NCBI GenBank assembly: GCA_023213315.1
Contig: JAKCPI010028203.1
Location: forward strand, 1-64,000
Reading direction: 5' to 3'
Length of the DNA stretch: 64,000 bases
From: Euborellia annulipes
Taxonomy: Eukaryota > Arthropoda > Insecta > Dermaptera > Anisolabididae
This document shows positions 10,771 to 23,617 of the stretch, piece by piece. A program made the translations under genes and the position numbers. Numbering within the stretch: the first letter of the stretch is position 1; each line of letters starts with the position of its first letter. A model generated the notes under the pieces. The model ran no database searches. It was not told the DNA's origin and worked only from the letters and a program-made list of their open reading frames with translations.

Positions 10771-11596
10771 TAATCGTTTCAATGAATTTGTATTTATTTA
10801 TTTAAAAGAACGTTGGCAGGCAGCCTTTTTTGCCACCGATATGCAAATTTCAATGAATATCAAAATAAAATAACAAATATGTAGCCAATCAGTTATGTAA
10901 CAAGCCGTCAGCTGGATGACGTCAAACCCGCTTAATATGTAATAAAGACAGCAGACAAATGCAAATGGCAGTCTAATTCAAATTTTTTTCTCAATCTGAT
11001 TGATCATCAGCAGCAACAACGAGAAACGAACAATTTTCTATTCATTCTCTTATATAATAATAAAAGTGCCCAATCCCAGCCAGCTTTTCGCCTTGCTGAC
11101 GTCATCATCCTTCGTGATTTTTATTTTATTTTTTTCAAATTTTAGATATATCCTCTCTCTGGTGCCAACATGAAATTGCTCTAGACCTTGTCTTGCAAAT
11201 CCGGGCACTCTTACTTTACTGATGTACATTTTTAGTTTTCTCCTATTTTTCCACAAAGCTTCAGCTATGTCAACCCGGAGATGAGGTTGCTGTTGAGGCT
11301 TACTTAGCCCAGATAGAGAAAAAAAACGGATGGCCTCAAAGAAAGATGATGCCAAGTCGAACGAGGAGACTTTTCTTACGTGCAGAGCCTTTTCTGTCTC
11401 CCCCCTCCCCGAGAAACTCCTCTGGATCCGCCACTGGCTTTGATACGACCTGACAAATAAAAAAAATGAATATACCCTCTAGTCTAAATATTTATTTATG
11501 TGGAAGAAAGTCCAAATAAGATCAAAGACAACGTAGAGGAAGTCCGTAATGCAGAGAGAAGATGGCTTGTTTTCGGCCCGAATTATTTAATTTTCT
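10771..11596. other. Intronic stretch with a possible decayed ORF
   Basis: A minus-strand open frame of 101 codons (11050-11355) contains a lysine/arginine-rich segment ALWKNRRKLKMYISKVRVPG. It might be a transposon ORF remnant, but I cannot assign a family. TGACGTCA-like sites occur at 10917-10924 and 11097-11104. Confidence 0.3.
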
Positions 11597-11644
11597 CTTT
11601 GTCGACGTTTCGGGGAGTAAACTTCACCCATCTTCAGGACAAAG
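11597..11644 (-). ncRNA. Hammerhead-ribozyme-like motif
   Basis: Minus strand order: CTTTGTC, CTGAAGA, T, GGG…CCC (helix II), GAAAC, GTC, GACAAAG. A 7-bp helix I (CTTTGTC/GACAAAG) sits exactly where a hammerhead needs it, before CUGANGA and after the GTC triplet. It shares with 3710-3750 the extra U before helix II. The bases of helix I differ between the two sites but pairing is kept. Confidence 0.4.
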
Positions 11645-13905
11645 TTGTTAAAAGATTCTTAGCACTGCCTCCTTCAGTTGTTAAGGAAGTAAGAATGTTA
11701 GTATATTTCTGAATATACAAATTCATTTGCTGAAGCATTATCTTCAGAAGGAAAATGTTTCTTACTTTCTCTTAACCTACTGTATATATGAAATATATAG
11801 AGAGAAAGTATTGGAGGTCCTGGTTCGACTCCAGAGGCAGGGGGCGCAAATTTGCCCAATCTCCAGCACAAACATATATTGACTGGCTAATGAACAGTCT
11901 ATTCGAGCATTGATTGAAAAAATTACATCCTTTTCAAACAAGGCTCTAGGCCTGCCTAGAAAATATTTTTTTTCCAGGAGAATGAATAAAGGTTCTGAGG
12001 CCCTAATATATAATAGAAATCGAGGTGGGGGGAGGTCTAGCTTAACTTCAGCATTTCATTGTTTTTCGCTTGTCCTTTTTTTAGTGAACAATTTTGTTGG
12101 AAGCAAAGGATTAAGCCCCCCCCCCTAGGCGCGTCGCCTCTGTCTATTGTTAAAGTCAAAAAAGCATTGAAGCTGGTGGAGTCTTTGGCTGCGTTTGTTT
12201 TTTCGCTACTCTCGTCAGGCGAGAAAGAGGAGATTTCAAATTATTTTGAAAAAAGTGCAATTATTGTTTGTTTTTTGTTTTCTTGTTATTGGAATCAAAT
12301 CTCTTTTGTCTTGTTAATTCAAATATTCAAAGGAAAGGAAAAGGTTGGGTCGATGGTAAAATTAGCAGCAGTTTCCACCGCACTATTGATCTGAGTGAGT
12401 TGGGCGAGAGCGAATGTTGGGGCAGGGGGAGGGGGAGGGGGAGGGGGCTTCATCGTTCTCGAAGCCGTCCGTTGTCGTCGCCAAGAGATACCAAAAATAA
12501 AGAAACTCCTTCCTTTTTGATTAGATCTACCTAACTAAATATTAATAATCTTCTCTCATCTTGAAAGTGGGGGAGAGGGGGGGGAGGGGGAGGTTGTGTT
12601 ATAAGATAAGTTTTCAAATTTTCAATTTACTATTAGTAGTTCGTAAATCTCAAAAGACTGATTGCTGATGTACAATGAGGGTAAATATTATTCTCATGAT
12701 ATTAGTTAATTGTTTATGTAAATTTTGAATATTTGGACTGCAAAAGTTCCCATTAAAAATCTTACATATTTATTTTTGAACATTGAAATAATTACATGAG
12801 GGGTATTGGCTTTGATGCATTGCCCCTCATTGTTCGTATTGTTTGTGGGATTGGAAAAAATTGTCCGCTTCTAACTTCATTCCCCATCACAAAGGGGAAG
12901 TTACGGGGCTATAGCAACCCCCCCCCCAACATATTTTGGGTTTTTAAAGAAAAAATTGGGTAAAAATCAAATCGTTTTGAGACAATTTTTGTTTTTAATT
13001 TTTTGTGTTCAATTTATAATACAAGTGAGAAAGCCCGCCTTGAGCAATTGCAAAATTTTAAAGTTTTAAATTTCCCTCACTGACTCAACTTCCTCTGTCT
13101 CTGACCAATCAGCGAGAGAGAGAAGGTGGTAAACATGAACATAACAAAAGTAGTATGATGGTGATGTTGATGATACCAATATATTTAAACTATTTAAAGA
13201 AAAAATAATCTTATTTTTTTTTAAATAAAAAATCTCAGCTTCCCCCCCCCCCCCCTCTTAAAAAACAAAATCCCAGAAGATCGACTGATGGCAAACAGAA
13301 CAAAGAAATCGTTTCATTTAAACGATAGGTTATTCTCATATCAGAACAAGATCTGAAAATAAACTCCGCTAAGAATAGCGAGAGGGCGGGGGGGGGGGGG
13401 AGATGTCTCTGACAATTGCAGACATGAAGGGTGTCTTCTCCACTCGCGAGTGTATTTTTAGATTATTATTCGATGGCTGTCACACCAGACCCTGCTTGGG
13501 AAGATTTTCCAAGTATTTTGATATTAATATTTATTAATAAAACAAGAAAATGTTCTAAGAGAAAGTAAAAAAAGAATGTAAAAGTGTGGGGCTGAAAGGC
13601 GGCAGGAAATCCCGAGGGATCAATCCGATCTTCAGAGTTCGGCTCCCTTAATTTCTTTTTGGCTGAATCTTTTAATTCGATATCGACATACGATGGAGAA
13701 TTGGCTCGGGCATCTCGTGCTCTCCTAGAGATAATTTCTCTACCTGAATTAATTGTAACAAAACTAACAAACAATGTTTGTAATTGAACAAATAACGAGA
13801 CGTCCAATATTATTTTGATTAATTAAAAGGCTTGGTATAAAGTTTGGTCTCTAGCAAAGCAAAGTAGAAATTCACAAAATATTTAATTATCTCACTTTCT
13901 CTTTG

Positions 13906-13910
<5 letters not shown>
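11645..13910. other. Intronic stretch with low-complexity tracts
   Basis: A family A head fragment (actttctctta…gagagaaagtattgg) lies at 11758-11820. (GGGGGA)n lies at 12422-12447, G-rich DNA at 12567-12592, C runs at 12919 and 13242-13255, and a G13 run at 13389. A 113-codon minus open frame (13466-13807) in locally CpG-bearing DNA has no recognisable similarity. No supported gene. Confidence 0.4.

Positions 13911-13949
<39 letters not shown>
13910..13949. repeat. (GA)n microsatellite
   Basis: About 38 bp of uninterrupted GA. Confidence 0.95.
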
Positions 13950-16834
13950 AGAGAGTCCGGAGGGCGCCCACCAAAGGCGGACAACGTAGCTAGGTTTTAT
14001 ATAATCACTGATATTTTTTAAATTCTAAAAGAAAAGAAACAAGAGAGAGGGTTGTTGTTAGCGGCACGTGTTTAGCGCCATCCCCTTAGCAACGCATTTG
14101 CGTCATCCCCGTTTTTCCCTCCAAATAAACAAACACAAACATTTCTAGTTTAATTAATCAATTTAATTGATTTTGAGCCGCTGGGCCTGACAAGGAGAAA
14201 GAACAACAGCCTCCACGATCGTCAACAAGCAATTAGCATCTAGGTGGCTCAGATGTTGAATAGTGTCCTCGGGCTGCATCCTATACAGTCCATGTTTTCA
14301 GTTGAAAAAGTTATTTACATATACCCGGTAATTATGTTGGGGTGGGTTTCCTTTTCCTTTCTCAGGTAGGTCTGGTCTGTGTGTTATGATTTAAGGCACG
14401 AATGAAAAGAGCTAAGAGCACAAGTGTAGAAATCAACTCTTTTTTCGATGTTCTTTAAAAAGTACCTGGCATATCAATAGATTTTTTTCTAAAGCTCTTT
14501 TTATTTACTCATATGGGTTTTCAAATTTTTTCCAATGGAAGCATTCGTAGTTCAGTGCCCTCTATGAAACGTAAGTGGCCAAGTTAACTAAGGTCCTGAG
14601 GGAAATTAAATATTAGGTTTGTTTGTTTCAAGCCCGACGTGGATGGGCACAAATAGCCCAAGCCCACATTTCCCCAGATACACGCCTTCCCACGCCCTTG
14701 CTGTGTGAAAACTAAGATAGCCCTCAGGCCACTCTTGGATGCTCTTGGGCTGTTCTGGGGTGTGCTTTGGGCTGCCCGAGACCTTTCCAGACAAAACTCG
14801 ACTCGCACATGTTTTCCTTCAATTAGCATATGTTCCCGCCTACTTGTCGATAAAGTAGTAAGCCACTTTACCACCCTAAAAACTCAATAACCTTAAGGTA
14901 GCAACTCTTCGAAGCGAACATGTGTTTTTCTAAAAAATTGTACCGCGCTAACTTGTCGCTAACTTCAAGCTGTAGAACTTTCTCTTACCCTATATTTACA
15001 CATGCTCTGAATCACGTGTAAATTTTGGCGTCCACTGGCACAAGCGAAAAAATCAAACACCTGGGAGCGGGCAAGTGCTTACCAGCCTCCGCCCACTTGC
15101 TTGAGGGGCTGGACTAGGGAACTTGCCCATGGATGCTCAATTTTGAACCAAACACCTGGGAAATTACCCAAGGATAGAATCAAACTAAGAGGAAGTTACC
15201 CTAACTCCGCCCACTTTTTCTAATCAAACAACGTTTTAAGCATATTTCGGGCAATGGGCATCCAATGTGCATCCAATTGCGAAAAACGAACAAATCTATT
15301 AATATATCTCGACACAAAAGAAATCTGGTGTGACAGCACAGTACACAACCTTCGGTTACCGACCGCTCATCAGTCAGATATTCCGACAGAAAATCCCCTA
15401 GTGGACCTGACTCAGAGACTGTGGTCTCCCCTAAGAGGAACTGTCTCCTCAGGCGAGGAATGTGTGCATCGATGCGACTCCAAAGTTGGAGCAATTTCAA
15501 TTTCCTGTTATCCCTAAAAGGAGCTATTGGTTAGAAAACTGACATTTTTCTTAAATGGGCCCAGTTTTTGGAAATTTTATAAAAAAAATTAAAATAAGTT
15601 CGACTTTTATTATTTATATAGCTAATATTACTAGAAAGGAAAAAAAAAGTGAAAAGCCAATGTCCCAACTAAAGATGACATTTTGATTTCTTTAAGTTGA
15701 GGAATTGTCAGAAAATATTTATTTTAATGCAAAAGTAAAAATGTGTCCCAGGTGAATGTTCTAGACTAGCAGCAACTACGAGGGCAAGTCTCTTTATTTA
15801 GTATATTCCTCGATTCTAAAGAAAGGGCGTGGCTCTTGATAGCTCTGCCCTTTGCTGATTTAAATAAAAGCACACAATGAATGAAATGGAAAAAAAACAA
15901 AACATGAGTGGATAAAAATAAAGTTTCTTTTTGTCTTTGTAACGCGTAATAAGAACAACATGCAATAGGCCTATATAATAAAAAAAGTAAAAAGGAGCTT
16001 TTATAATATTATCTTCTTTGTCAAAAAAAGAAAAGATTACGTGTATCTAGAAAGAGAGAAAGAAATTATAGAATGACAAGAAACTAAATTTATTTAAAAT
16101 GCTTTGGTTATTTTTGGTTTTCTTCTTTTCTGTTACACTCAGAGAGGGTGGATTATGAATTATTAAATCTATTGAATGGAAGAGAGAATCGAGTGTTAGG
16201 TAACTGAGAATAAAATAAGAATGGAGAAATGTCTTCAATGATTACGTATTTAGGCTTATATTCTAATAAAAGAATAATTCCTTTAGCCGCCCCCTCCCTC
16301 CCTTTTGACCGGGAGTTTAGATCGTATTTAAAAATAATTTGTGTATATATATCGTCTATATGGCCTAAGATGCCGAAGAAATCTAAAGAAAAAAATCCTG
16401 TGAGATTGAAGTATACAAATGAGGAACACTTCAAATAATAAAAGAATATATAAAAAAGGGCTACATCTACATCTAGATTGAAGGTTTTATAAATTCGAAG
16501 ACAAAGGAAGAAGAGAGGAGATGACGCACAAATAAATCAAAAAGAATAGGAAAATGGTACAATGCATTTCTTTCTCTTACCTATATACCCTGTATATAAA
16601 TCGCTCATTTGCTGCAAACTCGAAATTTTTATTTTTTCAATAAAATAAAATAAAATTTATATAGAAATTCGAATTACAAATGGTAGCTATATAAATTAAC
16701 TCTTTATGATCGAAAATATCACTGGAACCCTTCCGCTAAGTTTCTTTTTAACTGCGAATATGAAAAGCTCAGACCCCGGAGGATAGCAGGTCCTATGGCC
16801 CCCTCCCCAGCCAAATTCTCTAGTTACGCCCATG
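13950..16834. other. Unannotated intronic stretch
   Basis: Only a small family A tail fragment (aaatctggtgtgacagcacag, 15320-15350) and a head-like ctttctcttacc near 14980 and 16570 are recognisable. The 14.6-15.5 kb part is less AT-rich than its surroundings, with direct repetition of ccaaacacctggga-like words at 15050-15160. No coding or RNA gene is supported. Confidence 0.4.
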
Positions 16835-17045
16835 GAAAAGAGCTAGAAGGTTGATATTTGATATTTTAGTTAGGTGCACCCCATTGGAAGGTATCACGAA
16901 GATTTTGAACAAAATTTGCCAAAAAACTTTTTCAGTTTTTTCCATTTTCTCCAAATTCGATCTAAAATTCATAAATCATTTATTAATCAGGTGTGGCAAG
17001 CACAGAATACAACTTTCAATTACCGAAGGTAAGGAAAAGTAAGGT
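16835..17045 (+). mobile_element. Family A fragment (body and tail)
   Basis: Contains gagctagaaggttgatattt, the ttttcagttttttcc block and a tail beginning caggtgtggcaagcacagaa through accgaaggtaag. Diverged copy. Confidence 0.65.
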
Positions 17046-17994
17046 ATGCGGTACAGACTATAATTCCAGATTGAAAGGAATGATGATCCCACATTTGGGT
17101 GTGACAGAAGAGATGGTGGTGCTGCCCTCTCTCTCTCTCTCTCCAAGCACATAGGCACCCCTACAAATAATTCATTCACATGATCAAAGGGGTCTCCGTC
17201 TGTAAACTGTAAATAGGAAAAAAAAATTCTCCCGCATTGTATCTGGACAGAGGAGTTTTTGAATTTCTATTTTCTATTTACCCTCCACTATTTTTCCCCT
17301 CACCTTCCCATTTGTAGACTAAAAAGAAAAAACTCGAGCACTTATTAGGTGATTTCTTTACTAACACCTTCAAATTTTGGATTGTCTTTTGAGTAGAAGT
17401 GAATGAAATTTTGCATAAATCTGTAGATTGAATTTATTTTGATTTAAGAATCAAATGTTGCCGAATGACCAGAGTCAAAGGCCGGGAAATAAAGAGGAAA
17501 AAAAAGGTTGAATGGGTGCTGACACCAGATTTCCTTCTAAAAGTCAAAAAGGATTATGATGAGATCAATGACAGGGAAACTTTCAATTCACGATGTTTCG
17601 GCCTTTTTTATTGGACCATCATCAGGTTTTAGGGAGTTGTCGGCTCATATCCACGAGGAATAAGTGGCCTCTGCGAATACAAAAAGTGTGATGGTTGATG
17701 GGTGATTATTATGGTAGTCAATAACCCTGTATTATTTAAACAAATTGACCACTGATGAAGCGAGACTTATCCTTTGTTCTAAAGGCCAGAGCCACTTTCT
17801 TAGGTAATCTTCTTTTACTTTCCCCTTCTTTAGAGAGGGAGAGAGAAAATAGATTGTGGCTAGAAATCAATATTTGTAATTAAATTGGAGAGAGTCAGGA
17901 TTTGTTGTTTGGCCAAAAGCCAAAGTCCCCTTTGGGTCCCCCCCCCCGGCCCTTAGCTGCTAGCCCTAAAGCTAATAGCAAATAGCAAATAGCC
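17046..17994. other. Intronic stretch with a hammerhead-like relic
   Basis: On the minus strand at about 17590-17630 the order CTGATGA, TGGTCC-loop-GGCC, GAAAC, ATC repeats the pattern seen at 3.7 and 11.6 kb. Helix I pairing is poor here. C10 lies at 17939-17948. No gene. Confidence 0.4.
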
Positions 17995-18046
17995 TTAGGG
18001 CCGGGTGCTTCATGTATGGGTAGTTAGTGACGTCTGATTAGTGGCT
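17995..18046 (+). repeat. Fragment of TIR family O
   Basis: ttagggccgggtgcttcatg, then tatgggtagttagtgacgtct, matches the left end of the element at 48669. It abuts a family A copy. Confidence 0.55.
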
Positions 18047-18225
18047 TTTTACTTTCTCTTATCTATATGTATATGTTAATATCTGTACATATATCTGTAT
18101 ATAGAGAGAGAAAGTATTGGTTTTATGTGAAAAATTCGATGTCGAGATTTTGACGGATATACACGTTTTGAGGTTCCCTGAGTCCGAAAAAGTGGTTTTC
18201 GCTGTGCGCCAGTCACACCAGATTT
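18047..18225 (+). mobile_element. Family A copy with large internal deletion
   Basis: The head hairpin (actttctcttatc…agagagaaagtattgg) and gatgtcgagattttgacgg block run into the tail end (gcgccagtcacaccagattt). The body between is missing. Confidence 0.8.
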
Positions 18226-21200
18226 TTACTTTCTTATTCTCAACCCATCTTGCCATTTATGGAGAAAGCTTCTTTTTTTTCTTTTGCTTTTCGGTTTCAG
18301 GGTTTGGAAATAAAATTTATTCGTGGCAAGAGAGCTCCTTTGTTTTTGTTTTCCCTTCATGGTCCACTTTGAGAGCGCTGAACTAGTTTGACTATCTAAA
18401 TAAAGAAATTAAAAATAAATGCGTTTCCGTGTTGGTGACCGCATTTGTTTCCTGTCATTTATCTTTATATAACGCAACCTTTTGATGAGAGAGAGGAGAT
18501 CAATCTTTCCTCTTCAAAAGTTTTCTAATATTTTCTAAATGTAGTCTACAATCCTTTTAACATAACGGCAAAGCAATTCATTGAGTGGGTGGTGACCCCC
18601 TTCAAAAAAATTCTCTCTAGCCTGCAGATGCTATTTTTGGCCTAAATTTTATTCAATTATTTTAAAAAAATGTTGGAAATATTATTAGCTCTCGAATTCT
18701 ACCTTTCAAGTCAAAATTACTCGCAAATGTATGCGTATTTTGGCTTCTGGGTACTTCAACCACTCATCGAAGAAGGATGAAACTGAAGGCATTAAGATGC
18801 AAAGTGAGGCGTTATTAGAAATGATATCACCCATTATAGCAGACAGTGTATTTATGCAGAAACCTTTTCCGTAATTTTTTCATAAGCTACTGGGTGTGGA
18901 GCCCGCCTTCGACAGGTGGCTTCGCCCCTTCCCTCTCTTGTGTGCCTCTTCAATGTGATTTGCTACGCCTTTATAATTCGATTTTTTTTTTATTCTTCAC
19001 CTTTCCCCACTAGAAAGCAGTTTTTTATTGAAGTGGTCCATCTATCAGCTGTCGAGTTACAAGTCGTGACGTCACCGGCGACTCACACCAGGTTTCTTTA
19101 CTACGCTACGACATTTATATTTCATCATAATATAAATAAAATATATAAAACAAAATTGTTTATATAATTTCCGCTCCCCCCCCTCCTTTTTTCTTTTGGG
19201 GAAGGGTGAAGAGGAACAAAATAAAATTAAGCGAATGAATGTACAATTTCTTATGTAAAATGTTTGAGATTTTCCAAAAGTTAAGCCATTAAAGAAAAAC
19301 TGGCTAAAGAAAAAAATAATAAGTATTTTTACCCTGGCCACTATACAGTGCGCTGTGCTTATGATGAATTTGAGATTAAGGACGAGTTCTATCTAATGTT
19401 TGTGTCTACAGTACAAGTGACCCAGACAGCTTGCCGCTTCCAATGCAGACCAGCCAGCCAAACTCCTCTCTCTCTCTCTCTCTCTCGCGCCTTCACCTCT
19501 ACCCGGATAGAGAGACAGAAACGTTTACACACAGCATCCAACAATAAGTAAATAAATAAATAAATAAATATTTGAGCTTTAATCGAACCAAGCTATAACT
19601 TTTGCGATTTGTTCAAGACAAAAATATTAAAACCAACAACATGTAATTTATTTAAAAGTTGATTTAAGTGGCTACGCGACCTCATTCCTCTCTCTCACTC
19701 TCCCACCACTTAAAGGCATTTATCCTTCCATTCCTTGGTAAAAATAAATAAATAAATATTTTCTATACTCTAATTACAAGGGATTGTGACTTTGACTTGT
19801 AATTGAAGGACTTTTATTATTTGCAATTGAATGGGAAAAGATAAAAGAAAACTCAAACCTACTACAGTCTATTCCAAATGTTAATGCCAAATACACTACA
19901 TTCAAATTTAAAAAGCCATCTACTGAGCAAAGCAAAATGACAATCTAAATTTTAGAGGGCATCCATCTATTAAATAATAAATTTATTATCGCTTGAGAAA
20001 ATGAAAAAAAAACCTGAGAAATTCGGATGGGTGGCCTCAAAAAATCAGCATGTGGAACGTCTCCCGATTGCCTTCCATACAAATCATTTAAATAAATATT
20101 AATTACATAAACCTTTAGCAAGCCCCCGAGTTCAGTGTTGTTAAGCAACGCCAAGCAGTGCTGCAAATCGGGTTAGGAGGCCCGTGACAGAGAAGACTGT
20201 TAAACGCCAGCCGATATATTTGTAATTAAAATTAATTATTTAATAAAATTTATAAAATCAAATGGACCCAGCAGTCGAAAAAGGAAAAAAAAAAAAAAAT
20301 CCATCGACTTCTTGAGAAAAACTCGACAACGAAGCGGAAGAAAATTGAAAATTCTCTTCTAAGAGTCGAAGTAATAATTTTAATTTCAATTTTTCGTCTA
20401 CATACACATCAACAGACCAACTATTTGCGGGAGGCACTTTTTTGGAATCAAGGATCCTCAGAACGTGTATTTCCCTCAAAATTCAACTTGACTTTCTCTT
20501 TAAATAAAATGCCCAAGTGAGGCAGGCATGGACAGCGCCGAGCGCTCAGTAACTGCGAAATTGAACCTTCTCGCGGTCTCCAAATATTTATAATATAAAT
20601 CATTTATTACATAAATAGATGGGGAGGTCATGGAAATTAACACTCGACACGAGTTGTTCTAAATAATCATAAATAGAGAGATTGCTTGCTCTCTGCTCTG
20701 TTTTGGTTATTGAATCTCCATGTGATGTGATATGCTGACCAGACAGACATTCCCTTCATGCATATCAATCCCATACCAGCATGTAATATTAGATCTCGTG
20801 TTTGTATTTTAATCATTTTCTGTTTTGCTGGTGCAGGCCTTGCAACCAGACCACAATTCACACCCGTACTCGCTGATCTGATCTTAAATCCCGATCTCAT
20901 CTTATTATTTTGAATTTTTTTGTTTTTTTAGATCAGGAACAGATAACGCTTTCAACACTCGGTTATTTGTTACAAGTTATCTATTGATTAGCCTCTATTT
21001 AAATCAACACTCTATACATTCGCGTGCGTTCAGCCCCCCCCCCCCCACCCCCCCCATCATTTCTGAAATGTTTTATTTTCAAAATGTTCACTCTTTAAAT
21101 GAATGCCCTCGAACAACATTATAACGCCTCGACACGGGTGTCTTCAGAAATGACACACAAGGAGCAAATAGGAATTAAGTATTGATTTAGAATCAATAGA

Positions 21201-21364
21201 AAATTTGAAACAAATATAATAATCAAATACACACAAACGAGTGGACCGCTGGAGAGGGTGTTATGTTCAAAGAAGACAAAACAAAAAGGTTCTATTTATG
21301 TGAGTTTCACGAGGGTAAAAAAGTATTGACACAAATTTAGGGTTGTAAACACACTTGAGGTTTC
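18226..21364. other. Intronic stretch, mostly unannotated
   Basis: (CT)n lies at 19464-19486 and (TAAA)n at 19546-19570. A family A fragment on the minus strand lies at 20436-20500 (cacttttttggaatcaaggatcctc). A tract of C near 21034-21054 is interrupted by one A. I see no gene. Confidence 0.4.
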
Positions 21365-21365
21365 A

Positions 21366-21480
21366 AATAAAGTAGGCCTACCACATTAGTTTGATATAAA
21401 TTTATTTGGATATAAAGGGTCGTCATCAAAAATGACCCTTAATATCAAATTACACACCTCGGGAAATGTCTTAAGCAAAG
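21366..21480 (-). repeat. Inverted relic of the 144-bp satellite unit
   Basis: Read on the minus strand it carries gaggtgtgtaatttgatatt, gtcatttttgatgacg, caaactaatgtgg and tactttatttgaaacc, in the same order as the tandem unit at 22174. Confidence 0.65.
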
Positions 21481-21514
21481 ACTAAAAGTTGGAGAAAAAG
21501 CATTTAAAATAATA

Positions 21515-21622
21515 ATAAACGTGTATTTCCATCAAAATCTCGACATCGAATTTTTGACATGAATCCACTACTTTCTCTCTCTATATCTTAACATATATAT
21601 AGAGGTAAGAGAAAGTAAAAAT
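21515..21622 (-). mobile_element. Family A head fragment
   Basis: aacgtgtatttccatcaaaa, the gacatcgaatttttgacatg block and the full head hairpin ending aggtaagagaaagtaaaa. Confidence 0.8.
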
Positions 21623-22139
21623 GAAATATACACAGACACAAACAGAGCGGATTTTTAAAACATAAACATAAACAAGTTTAAAAACAAAAGCCTTGAATAG
21701 TTTATATAAATAGTCTTTGTTATCTCTTTTGTTTTGTTTGTGTGTGTTTGTGTGTGTGTGTGCATTCTAGAAGTTTCTATTAGATAAACATCTTCCGAGA
21801 GAGAACATAGGAATATTTGTTCTTTAATGTGTTCGTTCAACTTTCCATTTAACACGAGTGAATTTTCCATTCAAAGCAATTTGTGTTTGTCTCGAAGTTT
21901 GTTATTAAGATAATTCTTATTAGAAAGAGAGAAAAGAATCTTCTTTGTCACTGCTAGATAGGCCTATATTTGACAACGATAAGAAAGAGTGTCAATTATT
22001 TATTCGACAAAATATCAGCAGAAACATTTACAAATTAAATCAAAGATCAGCTTAGATGCGACCTCCGCCTCGGTGCCAAGTCCATTTTGAATTCATTTTA
22101 TATTTTTAAATGCTTTTATTTAACTTACTCTTTCAAGGT
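21623..22139. other. Unannotated intronic stretch
   Basis: A short (TG)n run near 21738-21763; otherwise nothing recognised. Confidence 0.4.
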
Positions 22140-23273
22140 CACCAACTTTATGGCTTTGTTAAGGACACTTCCCGATGAGCTAGAGGTGTGAAATTTGATA
22201 TTTTAGAGTCATTTTTGATGACGCAAATTGTGAGTTTGGTTTTACTAAAATGGACCAAACTAATGTGGTACTTTATTTGAAACCCTTCGCGAATTAATGT
22301 AAATTCAAAAGACTTTCCGATGGGCTAGAGGTGTGAAATGTAATACTTAAGAGTCATTTTTAATGACGCCACTATATGGTGGTTTTGATCAAAATAGACC
22401 AAACTAATGTGGTACTTTATTTGAAACCCTTCGCGAATTAATGTAATTTCAAAAGACTTCCCGATGGGCTAGAGGTGTGAAATGTAATACTTAAGAGTCA
22501 TTTTTGATGACGCCACTATATGGTGGTTTTGATCAAAATAGACCAAACTAATGTGGTACTTTATTTGAAACCCTTCGCGAATTAATGTAATTTCTAAAGA
22601 CTTCCCGATGGGCTAGAGGTGTGAAATGTAATACTTAAGAGTCATTTTTGATGACGCCACTATATGGTGGTTTTGATCAAAATAGACCAAACTAATGTGG
22701 TACTTTATTTGAAACCCTTCGCGAATTAATGTAATTTCAAAAGACTTCCCGATGGGCTAGAGGTGTGAAATGTAATACTTAAGAGTCATTTTTGATGACG
22801 CCACTATATGGTGGTTTTGATCAAAATAGACCAAACTAATGTGGTACTTTATTTGAAACCCTTCGCGAATTAATGTAATTTCAAAAGACTTCCCGATGGG
22901 CTAGAGGTGTGAAATGTAATACTTAAGAGTCATTTTTGATGACGCCACTATATGGTGGTTTTGATCAAAATAGACCAAACTAATGTGGTACTTTATTTGA
23001 AACCCTTCGCGAATTAATGTAATTTCAAAAGACTTCCCGATGGGCTAGAGGTGTGAAATGTAATACTTAAGAGTCATTTTTGATGACGCCACTATATGGT
23101 GGTTTTGATCAAAATAGACCAAACTAATGTGGTACTTTATTTGAAGCCTCACGCAAATAAGGCCCTATTAATTATAGTTTTGAATTTTGATATTTACGAG
23201 TCATTTTTTTATGATAATGAATAATTTTTCAATTGAACCAAATCAATACAGGCCAAACTAATGTGGTACTTTA
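22140..23273. repeat. 144-bp tandem repeat array, about 7-8 units
   Basis: The word gatgggctagaggtgtgaaatg recurs at 22319, 22463, 22607, 22751, 22895 and 23039, exactly 144 bp apart, with a variant at 22174. Inner units are almost identical. The first unit and the last (23150-23273) are diverged, as expected for an array homogenised in the middle. Each unit has a gtcatttttgatgac dyad and a caaactaatgtggtacttta block. Confidence 0.95.
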
Positions 23274-23321
23274 TCATATTGATGATTTTTGATAAGACTA
23301 AAAGACTAAAAAGCTTAAAAT

Positions 23322-23617
23322 AAAAATAAAATAAAAAAAAGATTTTTAAAAAAATGCTTTTATTTAAATTGAACTAAAAAGAGAGAAATAAGAAAGAAAT
23401 AATTTAATTGTTCTTGTTAAAATTTTTTAATATTTATGACTTAAAATAAAAGCGTGGGGCGCTTCGAAGTGACTTCGAGGCGCGCCCCACGTTTATTTTA
23501 AGTCAAATATTAAAAAATTTTAACAAGAACAATTAAATTATTTCTTTCTTATTCTCTCTTTTTAGTTCAATTTAAATAAAAGCATTTTTTTAAAAATCTT
23601 TTTTTTATTTTATTTTT
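23322..23617. repeat. Long near-perfect palindrome with GC-rich tip
   Basis: Left arm up to about 23460 and right arm from about 23476 pair over some 135-140 bp with very few mismatches. The arms are AT-rich. The tip around 23455-23490 is CpG-rich (gcgtggggcgcttcg and cgaggcgcgccccacg). No coding content. Confidence 0.85.

Noticed and set aside
11050..11355. 101-codon minus-strand frame, basic
   Set aside because: It could be a retroelement ORF scar, but no catalytic motif or family can be named. Kept only as a note.
13466..13807. 113-codon minus-strand frame with a charged segment
   Set aside because: There is a plausible acceptor nearby, but no matching donor, no recognised domain and no second exon. 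It is probably chance.
14880..15530. Words ccttaaggtagc and ctgttatccctaaa that recall ribosomal RNA
   Set aside because: The matches are about 10-14 nt, far apart and without flanking rRNA similarity. Not an rRNA gene or a mitochondrial insert that I can support.
20105..20200. 5S-rRNA-like string gttaagcaacgcc
   Set aside because: Similarity is limited to a short A-box-like word. Too weak to call 5S or a 5S-derived SINE.
22140..23273. Regularly spaced repeats considered as a CRISPR array
   Set aside because: The units are contiguous 144-bp copies without unique spacers, in a eukaryotic intron.
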